This document shows, piece by piece, positions 1 to 6,321 of a DNA stretch of 23,225 nucleotides. The stretch lies in assembly GCA_900313475.1 (NCBI GenBank), contig OMRJ01000017.1, positions 1-23,225 on the forward strand, in the 5' to 3' direction. Numbering within the stretch: position 1 is the stretch's first letter; each line of letters begins with the position of its first letter. Both the position numbers and the translations under genes were made by a program. The DNA comes from an uncultured Eubacteriales bacterium (GTDB taxonomy: Bacteria > Bacillota > Clostridia > Oscillospirales > Acutalibacteraceae). The notes below the pieces were generated by a model. That model was not told the origin of the DNA and made no database searches. It saw only the letters and a program-made list of their open reading frames with translations.

Positions 1-4
1 CTGA

Positions 5-36
5 CGCAAGTCAAGACGAAAAGGGCGAAAAGTGCC
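5..36 (+). repeat. Left copy of a 32-nt direct repeat
   Basis: These 32 bases are identical to 23194-23225 at the extreme right end. The flanks differ (ctga on the left, ccgg on the right), so this is not a simple circular overlap. The sequence is purine-rich (gacgaaaagggcgaaaag core). Its 3' end, agtgcc (31-36), can pair with ggcact (44-49) as a small hairpin that leads directly into the stem-loop at 48-79. The right copy stops at the window edge, so the repeat unit may be longer. Likely a dispersed repeat; function unknown. Confidence 0.85.
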
Positions 37-47
37 GAAAAGGGGCA

Positions 48-79
48 CTGACGGGCGACATGAGTTCGAATCCCGTCAG
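48..79 (+). repeat. Stem-loop repeat, copy 1 (T-arm-like loop)
   Basis: Perfect 8-bp stem ctgacggg (48-55) / cccgtcag (72-79) around a 16-nt loop containing gttcgaat, which resembles a tRNA T-loop. No T-run follows, so it is not an intrinsic terminator. A full tRNA cannot be folded here, because the 5' half and a good T-stem are missing. Copy 2 at 109-140 has the same geometry and 12 of 16 loop bases in common. Confidence 0.7.
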
Positions 80-108
80 CCTAAATAAAGTATATTCTTT
101 TTAACAGA

Positions 109-140
109 CCGACGGGCAACACGGGTTGGAATTCCGTCGG
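109..140 (+). repeat. Stem-loop repeat, copy 2
   Basis: Stem ccgacggg (109-116) pairs with tccgtcgg (133-140), 8 bp with one G-T wobble, around a 16-nt loop matching copy 1 at 12 of 16 positions. The second stem pair changes from T-A in copy 1 to C-G here, a compensatory change that argues the fold matters. It lies 28 nt before the start codon of the isomerase-like gene, so it would be in that gene's leader if transcription starts upstream. Confidence 0.7.
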
Positions 141-168
141 CATAACGAAAAGGAGGAGAATAATAAAA

Positions 169-993
169 ATGATTCTTTCGATAATAAACGGTTGGGACGA
201 GGGACATTTCAAATACGTCGCGTCAAAAGGACTTAAGGGCGTTGAGTTCTGCATAAATTACTACCGCGATTCCGCGGAGGTTCTCGCACGGAAAGAAAGT
301 ATAAAGGAATACTCCGAAAAATACGGCGTAAAAGTCGTTTCTGTCGGCAGATGGGGCATGCAGCGCCTTGATGAAAACGGTGAGATTATTCCCGAAGCCC
401 TTGCCCACGACAAAAACCTTATCGACCTCGCATCATTTGTCGGCTGCCCCGTTTACAACGTCGGAGCAAACTACAGCGAAAAGCTGTCATACTGCGACAA
501 CTGTCAGGCGGCAATTAAATATTTCCGCACACTTATAGACTATGCCGCAGATAAGAATGTAAAAATTGCCGTATACAACTGTGATTGGGCAAACTTCGTA
601 TACGAAGAAAAGGCATGGTCGATCGTGCTCGATGCGCTCCCCGAGCTGGGAATCAAATATGACATATCCCACTGTATCCGCCGCAACGGCAATTATCTGC
701 GCGAAATGCGCGACCGGGGCGATCGTTTCTATCACTTCCACATAAAAGGCTCGCTCATGATAGACGGCAAAAGCTTTGACGACCCTCCTGCGGGACTTGA
801 CCAAACGAACTGGGGAGCAGCAATGGATCTGCTCTACTGTGCAAATTACAACGGCGCACTTTCGATAGAACCGCATTCGCGCTGCTGGAAGGGCAAAAAG
901 GGTCAGTGGGGCGTCGACTTCACGATAAAATACATTTCGCAGTTCATCATGCCCGATGACTATGAAAGTGAAGAAGACCCGTACATGCCGTAA
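169..993 (+). CDS. Sugar phosphate isomerase/epimerase-like TIM-barrel protein
   Basis: The 274-aa protein has the length and strand pattern of the xylose-isomerase-like TIM-barrel family (AP endonuclease 2 fold), cytosolic enzymes acting on sugars or sugar phosphates, often metal-dependent. Recognisable strand ends are GVEFCINYY (about residue 24), NVGANY (about 97), KYDISH (about 163), YHFHIKG (about 188) and LSIEPHS (about 233), giving Asp/His, His and Glu candidates for a metal site. The expected strand-5 glutamate seems absent (IAVYNCDW instead of a xxxE pattern), so the substrate, and even activity, is uncertain. The start ATG follows aaaaggaggagaataataaaa, a strong ribosome site. It is a single-gene unit ending at the terminator 1025-1059. 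No signal peptide or membrane segment. Exact reaction not assignable. Confidence 0.8.
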   Translation: MILSIINGWDEGHFKYVASKGLKGVEFCINYYRDSAEVLARKESIKEYSEKYGVKVVSVGRWGMQRLDENGEIIPEALAHDKNLIDLASFVGCPVYNVGANYSEKLSYCDNCQAAIKYFRTLIDYAADKNVKIAVYNCDWANFVYEEKAWSIVLDALPELGIKYDISHCIRRNGNYLREMRDRGDRFYHFHIKGSLMIDGKSFDDPPAGLDQTNWGAAMDLLYCANYNGALSIEPHSRCWKGKKGQWGVDFTIKYISQFIMPDDYESEEDPYMP

Positions 994-1024
994 GAGTGCA
1001 CAGCGCATAAAAGATTGAAAAATG

Positions 1025-1059
1025 AAAAAACCCGACCGAAATCAAAGCGGTCGGGTTTT
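1025..1059. terminator. Bidirectional intrinsic terminator
   Basis: An 8-bp GC-rich stem cccgaccg (1031-1038) / cggtcggg (1048-1055) is flanked by A-run and T-run on opposite sides, so each strand reads a hairpin followed by T's. It lies between the convergent isomerase-like gene (+) and the PHP gene (-) and serves both. Confidence 0.9.
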
Positions 1060-1079
1060 GTTTGCGTTAAAGAAATTTA

Positions 1080-2543
1080 TCAGCAGAAGCTGTCCCAATA
1101 GCCGAGTGCTACAAGCTTAAACAGCTTAATAAACAGATTATACTTAAAAAACAGCGCATCGACAACAGTAACAAGCTTGCGGAGCTTTGTGGAAACATCA
1201 TTGGTTTCGGGAATCTCGACAGGCTCTCTCTCAACGCCCTCTTTATCAACCACAAACGGCTGCGAATAACAAATGCCGTCGTCGCCGACAAGATAGAAGC
1301 GCACAAAATACTCAACATTGTAATCGTTAAGGTTAAGCGTCATTGCGTCGGCAAGAGGAATATCGGAATCTCCGCCGCCGCGAAGTACGGCATTGCCGTC
1401 GATGACCCATGTTATCTGCTTGCAGTTTTTGCCCTCAACGGAAATCGCAGCATTCTCGTTGTCAACGGTCACTTTTGTTACAAGCGGTGTATCGTTTGAA
1501 CGCCAATCAACATCGTCACACTTCTCCTCATCGTAGTCCGGCATTTCCTTCCACCCGTTAAGCTCATATCCGTTTGAATAGTGAGACACGGCAAAAAGAG
1601 TTCCGTTTTCCATGCTCGTTCTTACCGCGCCTGTGGTAAGCTCAGGCATGTAGTGGATAGTATAAGCATCATTGAATGACGTTGCATTGTGTGAATCGGA
1701 GAACGTAAAAGCCCACGGAACAACACCGTTCGGAATCGTCTTTTTAAGTATCTGATCGTACAGAATACGGTCGCAGCGCGTGTGCGCGTCGGTTGCACTG
1801 TTTACGCCCATGCCTACGGATGAACCCGCGTTGTCAATAAAGAGACGGGCAAATTTGTTGACATAATACTCATCCACAAGCTGTCCCGTATGTTTTACCG
1901 TGTCTTTTTCGGGATAAACAAATTCACCGACATGCGAAAGCATGGATATGCCGCCCGCCTGTTTTACACCTGCGGACGGGGTTTCATAATCGCCGTAAAC
2001 ACCGATAAGCCCCTGACCGTAATCACTGTAGTAACCCGTGAGGTGACAGTCCGCTTTCGGCGTTGCCGCATTAAGCTCAATGCCCTGCGGAATGTCAATA
2101 AGTCCGCCTGTGCGTTCTTCGCCGTTTGTGGTTTTCGCCGTGCCGCTTGCATATGCGGCATACTCCTCGTCGGTGAGCGGAACAATAGGCGCCATCTGTG
2201 TGCGCTCATACTTCACAAGACGTATTATCGGCACAAGCTGCGGCTGCTTCGTCCAGCCTCTGTTTACAGTGCCGTGATCGGTGACGGCAACAGCGTTATA
2301 ACCGTAATCATAGCATTCCTGTACAACCTCTTTAATGGTTTGATATCCGTCGGATGCTATAGTGTGACAGTGAAGCTGAACCTTATAGGGCTGCCATGTG
2401 TCCCAATCGACATCGGCATAAGGATTCCTGATGATGTACCTCGGAGCATCCGATGCCGGTGCAGCTGCCGCAGTGAGCGGGATCGAAAGCACCGAAATAA
2501 GCACCGCGAGAAGAACAGACAGTGTTTTTTTCATAGTTCGCAT
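1080..2543 (-). CDS. Secreted PHP-domain metal-dependent phosphoesterase
   Basis: About 487 aa. An N-terminal signal peptide (KK, then a hydrophobic run, then ending near TAAAA about residue 28) predicts export. The PHP fold follows: QLHCHT (His58, His60) and AVTDHG (Asp89, His90) are the first metal-ligand motifs, followed by GIEL, DCHLTGY, a SHVGEF motif and FSDSHN, matching the trinuclear metal site of PHP phosphoesterases. The C-terminal third resembles a small beta domain, and the protein ends in a short hydrophobic/basic tail. The start is ambiguous: GGAGG lies 3 nt before ATG at 2543 and 12 nt before ATG at 2534; further upstream starts have no ribosome site. PHP proteins with signal peptides occur in gut Clostridia. 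Substrate unknown. Monocistronic, with its own promoter (2582-2610). Confidence 0.88.
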   Translation of the reverse strand: MRTMKKTLSVLLAVLISVLSIPLTAAAAPASDAPRYIIRNPYADVDWDTWQPYKVQLHCHTIASDGYQTIKEVVQECYDYGYNAVAVTDHGTVNRGWTKQPQLVPIIRLVKYERTQMAPIVPLTDEEYAAYASGTAKTTNGEERTGGLIDIPQGIELNAATPKADCHLTGYYSDYGQGLIGVYGDYETPSAGVKQAGGISMLSHVGEFVYPEKDTVKHTGQLVDEYYVNKFARLFIDNAGSSVGMGVNSATDAHTRCDRILYDQILKKTIPNGVVPWAFTFSDSHNATSFNDAYTIHYMPELTTGAVRTSMENGTLFAVSHYSNGYELNGWKEMPDYDEEKCDDVDWRSNDTPLVTKVTVDNENAAISVEGKNCKQITWVIDGNAVLRGGGDSDIPLADAMTLNLNDYNVEYFVRFYLVGDDGICYSQPFVVDKEGVEREPVEIPETNDVSTKLRKLVTVVDALFFKYNLFIKLFKLVALGYWDSFC

Positions 2544-2581
2544 TTTCCTCCAAGACTGTTTTGTAAATAATTTACTGATAT

Positions 2582-2610
2582 ATGTTATCATTTTTATAGA
2601 ATTTTGTCAA
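2582..2610 (-). promoter_or_regulatory. Sigma-A-type promoter of the PHP gene
   Basis: On the minus strand TTGACA (2610-2605), a 17-nt spacer, then TAACAT (2587-2582). Perfect -35 box and correct spacing, -10 matching at four of six. It lies about 40 nt upstream of the PHP start codon. Confidence 0.75.
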
Positions 2611-2750
2611 TAACAACGAGGAACAAAACACGAGCGCGGCGACCGTTTTTTTTACAGTTTCAGCAAAGCTGTACGTTTAATCAAAAACCGTATCGACGGT
2701 TACAAAATTATATTCGCCGAAAACAGCAAGCTGCAATGCATTTGCCATTT

Positions 2751-2981
2751 TCAAAAGAAACGGGAATGCAGTAATTTTATGCTTGCATCTGCCGGTTTGT
2801 TTGAAGCTGCGTCAACGAAAATAAACGTCAAGCCGATATACACAGCAAGAGCAAACGCAATAAGGGAAAACAAAATGATAAATGCAGTGCGAACACCTTT
2901 TCTGTCACGAAGACACACTGCCGAAACGGCGATTCCCGCAATTGCAACAATAAAGAAAACTACCGCTGCCGTTAAAGTCAT
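2751..2981 (-). CDS. Small two-TM membrane protein, unknown function
   Basis: A 76-residue product starting MTLTAAVVFF with two hydrophobic segments (about residues 2-22 and 32-54) separated by a basic RDRKG loop, and a short polar tail. The start was chosen at 2981 because GGGTGG/GAGAGG sits just upstream. A longer reading frame extends back into tRNA-Gln and its terminator and is not credible upstream. It lies directly downstream of the tRNA pair on the same strand, but the terminator at 3046-3089 should separate them; no promoter of its own is obvious. No family recognised. It could be a small stress or envelope protein, or possibly not a gene. Confidence 0.5.
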   Translation of the reverse strand: MTLTAAVVFFIVAIAGIAVSAVCLRDRKGVRTAFIILFSLIAFALAVYIGLTFIFVDAASNKPADASIKLLHSRFF

Positions 2982-3045
2982 AAAACCACCCGAACCTCTC
3001 ATATTTATTTTATATTTTTTTATCACAGCCGAACAAAACGAAATA

Positions 3046-3089
3046 CAAAGCAGAAATCCGATCGCATTCGCGGTCGGATTTCTGCTTTG
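3046..3089 (-). terminator. tRNA-operon terminator overlapping the tRNA-Gln 3' end
   Basis: Perfect 16-bp stem, 3046-3061 with 3074-3089, loop of 12 nt. On the minus strand it is followed by tttgtatttcgtttt. The outermost stem bases include the last two bases of the tRNA-Gln CCA, so termination is built directly onto the tRNA end. Confidence 0.85.
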
Positions 3090-3162
3090 GCTGGGGAGGC
3101 GGGATTCGAACCCACGCATACAGCAGTCAAAGTGCTGTGTCTTACCGCTTGACGACTCCCCA
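3088..3162 (-). tRNA. tRNA-Gln (anticodon TTG)
   Basis: Minus strand begins tggggagtcgtcaagcggt and closes with ctcccca plus discriminator G and encoded CCA (3091-3088). Acceptor stem tggggag/ctcccca, anticodon stem cagca/tgctg with loop CTTTGAC giving anticodon TTG, and T-arm ggGTTCGAATCcc are all intact. Second gene of a two-tRNA transcript with tRNA-His. Confidence 0.96.
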
Positions 3163-3227
3163 ATTTTTAAGAATTCTCATTTGTCTAATGAAAAAGCCGC
3201 AAAATCTCTTGACCTTGCGACTTCAAA

Positions 3228-3305
3228 TGGGGTGGGTAAACGGATTCGAACCGTTGGCCTCCAGGGCCACAACCTGGCGCTCTAACCAACTGAGCTATAC
3301 CCACC
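3228..3305 (-). tRNA. tRNA-His (anticodon GTG)
   Basis: Minus strand begins ggtgggtatagctcagttgg, with the extra 5' G (-1) typical of tRNA-His pairing with C73, and ends with encoded CCA (3230-3228). The anticodon loop TTGTGGC gives GTG. The D-arm and T-arm (GTTCGAATC) are normal. First gene of the transcript, with 65 nt between it and tRNA-Gln. Confidence 0.97.
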
Positions 3306-3340
3306 GTACAAAAGGCACCGCTTCTTACGGCACTTTTGGT

Positions 3341-3369
3341 ATTATAATTCATTTCGCGTCGCTTGTCAA
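3341..3369 (-). promoter_or_regulatory. Consensus promoter of the tRNA-His/Gln operon
   Basis: Minus strand TTGACA (3369-3364), 17-nt spacer, TATAAT (3346-3341): all twelve consensus bases present. It sits about 36 nt upstream of tRNA-His, as expected for a strong stable-RNA promoter. Confidence 0.9.
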
Positions 3370-3405
3370 GCAATTTTTTTACGTTTATTAAGATTGTCGA
3401 AAAGA

Positions 3406-3423
3406 GTAAAACGATCGTTTTAC
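3406..3423 (-). terminator. Perfect 18-bp palindrome at the end of the zinc-ribbon gene (possible terminator)
   Basis: gtaaaacgatcgttttac is a perfect palindrome that includes the stop codon of the minus-strand zinc-ribbon gene. As RNA it folds to a 7-bp A/U-rich stem with a GATC loop, followed by tcttttcg. It may act as a weak terminator insulating the tRNA promoter, or as a protein site. The tail is short, so the call is tentative. Confidence 0.5.
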
Positions 3424-4166
3424 CAACCGAAAATCAAGGGATTAAGCACCTTCCATTTCCCGTCGTATTTGATAAGCGTAAGATCGTTATGGCTGTCGGT
3501 GCCGTTGACATCACCGTCTATCACATAATAAACACGAATCCTCATAACATCGCCGGAAAGAAGAGAAATGTCGGTTTTTTTACCCGCAAAGTCGGAATTT
3601 GTAACGGCGGAAAGCATCAGCGCCGCTTCGCCGTCACTCAAATCAAGCACCTCACACTTGCCGATCTCCACACTGTAGCCCTCACCGTAGTACCCGTCAA
3701 AACGCTTCTTTGTCATGTCGTCAAGTGCTTTGTATGCACTGCCGTAGCTTGTTACATTCCGTTCGTAGCTCGATGAGAGAAAATTGAAGTACGCTTTTTT
3801 GTTTCCGTTGTGATATTTTTCAACGCTTATTTCCCACTGATCGCGCATGGTGACAATACATTTTTTGTCGGCTTTTTCAACGTTGCCGTAATAATAACTC
3901 TTAAGATAATCCGACGCCACATTTTCGGGACGTGCCGACGAAACCGCGGAACCCGCAATAACCGTAACCGCAATTATCACGGCAAACACACCGACGATAA
4001 GGGCAATCGCTTTTATCGGAAACTTTTTCTTCGGTACTGCCGACGTTTTTTTTGCGGACGGTTCGCCTGCGTTCTGCGGGATGCCGCCGCTTCTGACGCG
4101 TGTGCCGCAATTTGAGCAAAAAACGGCGTTGTCTTCAAGAGAAGCGCCGCATTCGGGACAAAACAT
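3420..4166 (-). CDS. Membrane-anchored zinc-ribbon protein, unknown function
   Basis: 248 aa. The N-terminus MFCPECG...CSNCG carries four cysteines (3, 6, 17, 20), a classical zinc ribbon. A Lys/Pro-rich linker, one transmembrane helix (about 51-72) and an extracytoplasmic region of about 170 residues follow. The latter has the look of a small NTF2-like or stalk domain (ENVASDYLKSYYYGN, then ending YDGKWKVLNPLIFGW). Zinc-ribbon plus single-TM proteins of this layout are common in Firmicutes; none has a role that can be assigned here. Start at 4166 chosen because GGAGGGA lies 7 nt upstream; the frame's earlier ATG has no ribosome site and lies upstream of the predicted transcription start. The promoter is consensus and the leader only about 15 nt. 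Confidence 0.85.
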   Translation of the reverse strand: MFCPECGASLEDNAVFCSNCGTRVRSGGIPQNAGEPSAKKTSAVPKKKFPIKAIALIVGVFAVIIAVTVIAGSAVSSARPENVASDYLKSYYYGNVEKADKKCIVTMRDQWEISVEKYHNGNKKAYFNFLSSSYERNVTSYGSAYKALDDMTKKRFDGYYGEGYSVEIGKCEVLDLSDGEAALMLSAVTNSDFAGKKTDISLLSGDVMRIRVYYVIDGDVNGTDSHNDLTLIKYDGKWKVLNPLIFGW

Positions 4167-4187
4167 ACACGATCCCTCCTTTTCTGA

Positions 4188-4216
4188 ATTATACACCGCG
4201 CGGCGGCAGTTGTCAA
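4188..4216 (-). promoter_or_regulatory. Consensus promoter of the zinc-ribbon gene
   Basis: Minus strand TTGACA (4216-4211), 17-nt spacer, TATAAT (4193-4188), all twelve bases consensus. It points away from the divergent HAD promoter 27 nt further on. Confidence 0.88.
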
Positions 4217-4242
4217 TAAAGCGGCGTACGTAAAAAAATCCG

Positions 4243-4271
4243 TTGCAAAACAGACAGAAACGCGATATAAT
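4243..4271 (+). promoter_or_regulatory. Promoter of the HAD-spoIIID cluster
   Basis: TTGCAA (4243-4248), 17-nt spacer, TATAAT (4266-4271). Start of transcription near 4278 would give a leader of about 150 nt before the HAD start codon. Confidence 0.75.
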
Positions 4272-4397
4272 AAAAAAAGCTTTGCAAAAAGCATACGCTT
4301 CCGCAAGTTTTTACGCCGCAATCGGTGCGGCGGATTTTATCGCGAAACGTTTTTTCCGTGTTGCGGAAATTCACCCGTACGATATACGGATTCTACT

Positions 4398-4414
4398 GCG
4401 AGGCCGAACCTCGC
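4398..4414 (+). promoter_or_regulatory. Stem-loop just before the HAD start codon
   Basis: gcgagg (4398-4403) pairs with cctcgc (4409-4414) over a 5-nt loop, ending 13 nt before ATG 4428 and just before the weak ribosome site acggggg. It could modulate access of ribosomes to the start. Confidence 0.45.
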
Positions 4415-4427
4415 CACGGGGGTTACT

Positions 4428-5240
4428 ATGAGTTTTTCAATCGAAACGATCCGCCCTTACACGGGCAGCGGTTTTAAATGCGCTCTGTTTGATTTCGACG
4501 GAACGATAAGCCTTATCCGAGAGGGATGGCAAAAGGTTATGATTCCGTATTTCTGTGAGGTCATCGAAGCACTCGGCACAGATGAAAACACGGATGAGGT
4601 CAAAGCCGAAGTCACCGAATTTGTGGACAGACTTACGGGCAAGCAGACAATTTACCAGTGTATCGCGCTCGATGAAGCCGTTGTCAAACGCGGCGGCGCA
4701 CATGTCGAGCCGGGAGAATACAAAGCCGAATACCTGCGCAGACTGAATCTTAAGATTGCCGACAGAAAAAACGGACTTGCCGACGGAAGAATAAATCCCG
4801 ACTCGCTGTCCGTCAGGGGCGCGAAAGCGTTTATCGAAGCGCTTCGGGCAGCAGGAATAAAGTGTTTTCTTGCGAGCGGAACGGATGAGTCCGACGTTAT
4901 TTACGAAGCGTCGCTGCTCGGCGTAAAAGATCTTTTCGACGGCGGCATACACGGAGCAAGGGACGCGCTTCTCGACTGTTCGAAGGAAGCCGTCATCAAG
5001 AATATGATAGAAAGACAAAAGCTTATCCCGGAGGAACTTGTGACTTTCGGCGACGGCTTTGTGGAAATAGAGCTTACCGCAGCTCTGGGCGGTTACGCCG
5101 TTGGAGTTGCAACCGACGAAAAAACAGGCGACGGCGTTGACGCTGCAAAGAGAACGCGCCTTATAAATGCGGGAGCAGACATGATAATTCCCCACTTTGA
5201 AAAATACGGCGACGTCATAAAGGCGCTTACCGTCGGCTGA
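4428..5240 (+). CDS. HAD-superfamily hydrolase (phosphatase)
   Basis: 270 aa, cytosolic. All four HAD signatures are visible: FDFDGT (Asp22 nucleophile, Asp24 acid/base), LASGTD (Thr/Ser motif II, about 148-153), a motif III lysine (about K191, AVIKNM) and FGDGFVEIE (motif IV, Asp209). The region between motif I and II (about 30-130) is a helical cap of subclass I type. This fits small-molecule phosphatases of the phosphoglycolate/beta-phosphoglucomutase-like group; substrate cannot be named. ATG 4428 follows only a weak acgggggtt ribosome site. A promoter lies 157 nt upstream and spoIIID begins 68 nt downstream with no terminator between, so the two are probably cotranscribed. Confidence 0.9.
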   Translation: MSFSIETIRPYTGSGFKCALFDFDGTISLIREGWQKVMIPYFCEVIEALGTDENTDEVKAEVTEFVDRLTGKQTIYQCIALDEAVVKRGGAHVEPGEYKAEYLRRLNLKIADRKNGLADGRINPDSLSVRGAKAFIEALRAAGIKCFLASGTDESDVIYEASLLGVKDLFDGGIHGARDALLDCSKEAVIKNMIERQKLIPEELVTFGDGFVEIELTAALGGYAVGVATDEKTGDGVDAAKRTRLINAGADMIIPHFEKYGDVIKALTVG

Positions 5241-5308
5241 CACGCGGCGCATAATCGGAGGCGAATTGTCATACTATTTATCAGACATTTTAGGAGTTGA
5301 TAAACAGT

Positions 5309-5623
5309 ATGACGAATCTGCCCGAAGAAAGAGCTGTTTTACTCGGCAAGTACATAGTGCGTCACGGCGCAACGGTGCGCGATGCGGCGCATGTGTTCGG
5401 GATATCGAAATCTACGGTGCACACCGACGTCTCAAAAAAGCTGAAAACCGCCGACAGAGAGCTGTGGCGGCAGGTGCGCGCGGTGCTTGACATCAACAAA
5501 GCGCAGCGACACATACGCGGAGGAATGGCGACAAAGGAAAAATATCTGCGCGAAAGAGAAAAAAATAACGGAGAATTAAAACATGCTCGGAAGGAAAAAG
5601 AAAAAAAAGAAAATTCCGTTTGA
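5309..5623 (+). CDS. spoIIID: Stage III sporulation protein D, SpoIIID
   Basis: 104 aa from ATG 5309. The protein aligns by eye with SpoIIID: EERAVLLGKYIV near the N-terminus, a helix-turn-helix ATVRDAAHVFGISKSTVH (about 21-38), and the diagnostic RHIRGGMATKEKY block (B. subtilis has RHLRGGEATKLKY). SpoIIID is the mother-cell DNA-binding regulator acting with sigma-E during sporulation, which identifies the host as a spore former. The ribosome site is taggag, 12 nt before ATG, rather far. A TTG directly after taggag would be too close. The C-terminal tail is longer and very Lys/Glu-rich (KHARKEKEKKENSV) because it overlaps the next ORF. Preceded by the HAD gene, not by the usual mbl/mreB neighbours. 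Confidence 0.93.
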   Translation: MTNLPEERAVLLGKYIVRHGATVRDAAHVFGISKSTVHTDVSKKLKTADRELWRQVRAVLDINKAQRHIRGGMATKEKYLREREKNNGELKHARKEKEKKENSV

Positions 5624-5885
5624 ACGGTTTGAATCACTCACGGCAAACGGCACACCCATAGACGCAATAAATTTTGCACTTACCCGCAACAGCGACGGCA
5701 CTCCGCGTCTTGAGGTGCGCACACCGGACGTCTGCGAAGCGCTTCATTTTGAACACATCGACTTTGAATTGAAAACCACCGTCAAACGCGTGACTGTGGG
5801 AGCCGACTTCAAAGAGGCAATAAACGAAAAACATTTTAAGCTGTACGTTTTTGATGTGGACGACTACAATCAATACTTTATATAA
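5583..5885 (+). CDS. Small protein of unknown function, overlaps spoIIID
   Basis: 100 aa. Begins MLGRKKKKKKIPF, a strongly basic tract, then a mixed alpha/beta body (ESLTANGTPIDAINFALTRN...) ending DVDDYNQYFI. No membrane segment or signal peptide. The start is supported by ggag 10 nt upstream of ATG 5583. It overlaps the last 41 nt of spoIIID in another frame, implying translational coupling and shared expression. The basic N-terminus suggests nucleic-acid or membrane contact. I do not recognise the family. It ends 71 nt before a strong terminator, so HAD-spoIIID-this ORF form one transcript. Confidence 0.75.
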   Translation: MLGRKKKKKKIPFERFESLTANGTPIDAINFALTRNSDGTPRLEVRTPDVCEALHFEHIDFELKTTVKRVTVGADFKEAINEKHFKLYVFDVDDYNQYFI

Positions 5886-5956
5886 ATGTTATAATTGCCT
5901 TTTTCTAAAAGTTTTATTACATTATAGTAACGTAATACCGCTTAAAATAAGCGACC

Positions 5957-5995
5957 GCACCCCGCCGGAATTTCGGCGGGGTGCTCTTTTTGTTT
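5957..5995 (+). terminator. Intrinsic terminator of the spoIIID cluster
   Basis: Perfect 11-bp stem gcaccccgccg (5957-5967) / cggcggggtgc (5974-5984), 6-nt loop, followed by tctttttgtttt. Confidence 0.93.
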
Positions 5996-6002
5996 TCCGG
6001 TT

Positions 6003-6215
6003 TTATCTGTTAATTTCGGGGTTATCCGTAAGCCCGAGAATAAAATCGACCGAAACATTATAATACCTTGACAGCTTAATGAGTATGGCGGTGGGAATAT
6101 CCCGTTGACCGAGTTCATAATTACTGTATACCTGCTGTGAACAGTTAAGGATTTTTGATACTTCACGTTGAGAAAGATCCCTGTCTTCCCTTAAATCTCT
6201 TACGTGTTTATACAT
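6003..6215 (-). CDS. Small XRE-family transcriptional regulator
   Basis: 70 aa, essentially one helix-turn-helix domain of the Cro/C1 (XRE) type: LREDRDLSQREVSKILNCSQ, QVYSNYELGQRDIP, then the typical C-terminal YYNVSVDFILGLTDNP ending. Cytosolic DNA-binding protein; single-domain members often autoregulate or control an adjacent divergent promoter. ATG 6215 has gaaaggg 9 nt upstream. On the minus strand a TATAAT-like -10 lies at 6266-6261; the divergent plus-strand promoter at 6287-6315 lies immediately beyond it, so this protein is a candidate regulator of the RNA transcribed from there. Convergent with the spoIIID cluster. Confidence 0.88.
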   Translation of the reverse strand: MYKHVRDLREDRDLSQREVSKILNCSQQVYSNYELGQRDIPTAILIKLSRYYNVSVDFILGLTDNPEINR

Positions 6216-6260
6216 TCTGATCGCCCTTTCGACCTCATGTAAATGAGTTTATAAAATTTT

Positions 6261-6266
6261 ATTATA
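6261..6266 (-). promoter_or_regulatory. -10 box of the XRE gene
   Basis: Minus strand TATAAT at 6266-6261, 46 nt upstream of the XRE start codon. No convincing -35 at 17 nt, so the promoter call rests on the -10 and location only. Confidence 0.45.
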
Positions 6267-6286
6267 AAAAAACAGAAAAATCGGTA

Positions 6287-6315
6287 TTGACATTTACTGC
6301 ATTTTGCGGTAAACT
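6287..6315 (+). promoter_or_regulatory. Promoter with no coding gene behind it
   Basis: TTGACA (6287-6292), 17-nt spacer, TAAACT (6310-6315). Perfect -35, four of six in -10. It points into about 310 nt with no plausible gene, ending in the strong terminator 6596-6638. Divergent from the XRE gene. Confidence 0.65.
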
Positions 6316-6321
6316 ACACTT

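Noticed and set aside
48..81. Partial tRNA gene at the left end
   Set aside because: gttcgaat looks like a T-loop, but the T-stem has a mismatch and wobble, and no acceptor 5' arm, D-arm or anticodon arm can be found upstream.
3185..3373. Minus-strand frame containing GIAQLVRAPGCGPGGQRFES
   Set aside because: This is the well-known translation of a tRNA-His gene, a common false protein; it coincides with tRNA-His. Plus-strand frames across 2779-3391 are likewise tRNA and terminator shadows.
4243..4431. 62-aa plus-strand frame whose stop overlaps the HAD start as ATGA
   Set aside because: Its TTG start lies inside the -35 box of the HAD promoter and has no ribosome site, so it would not be transcribed from its start.
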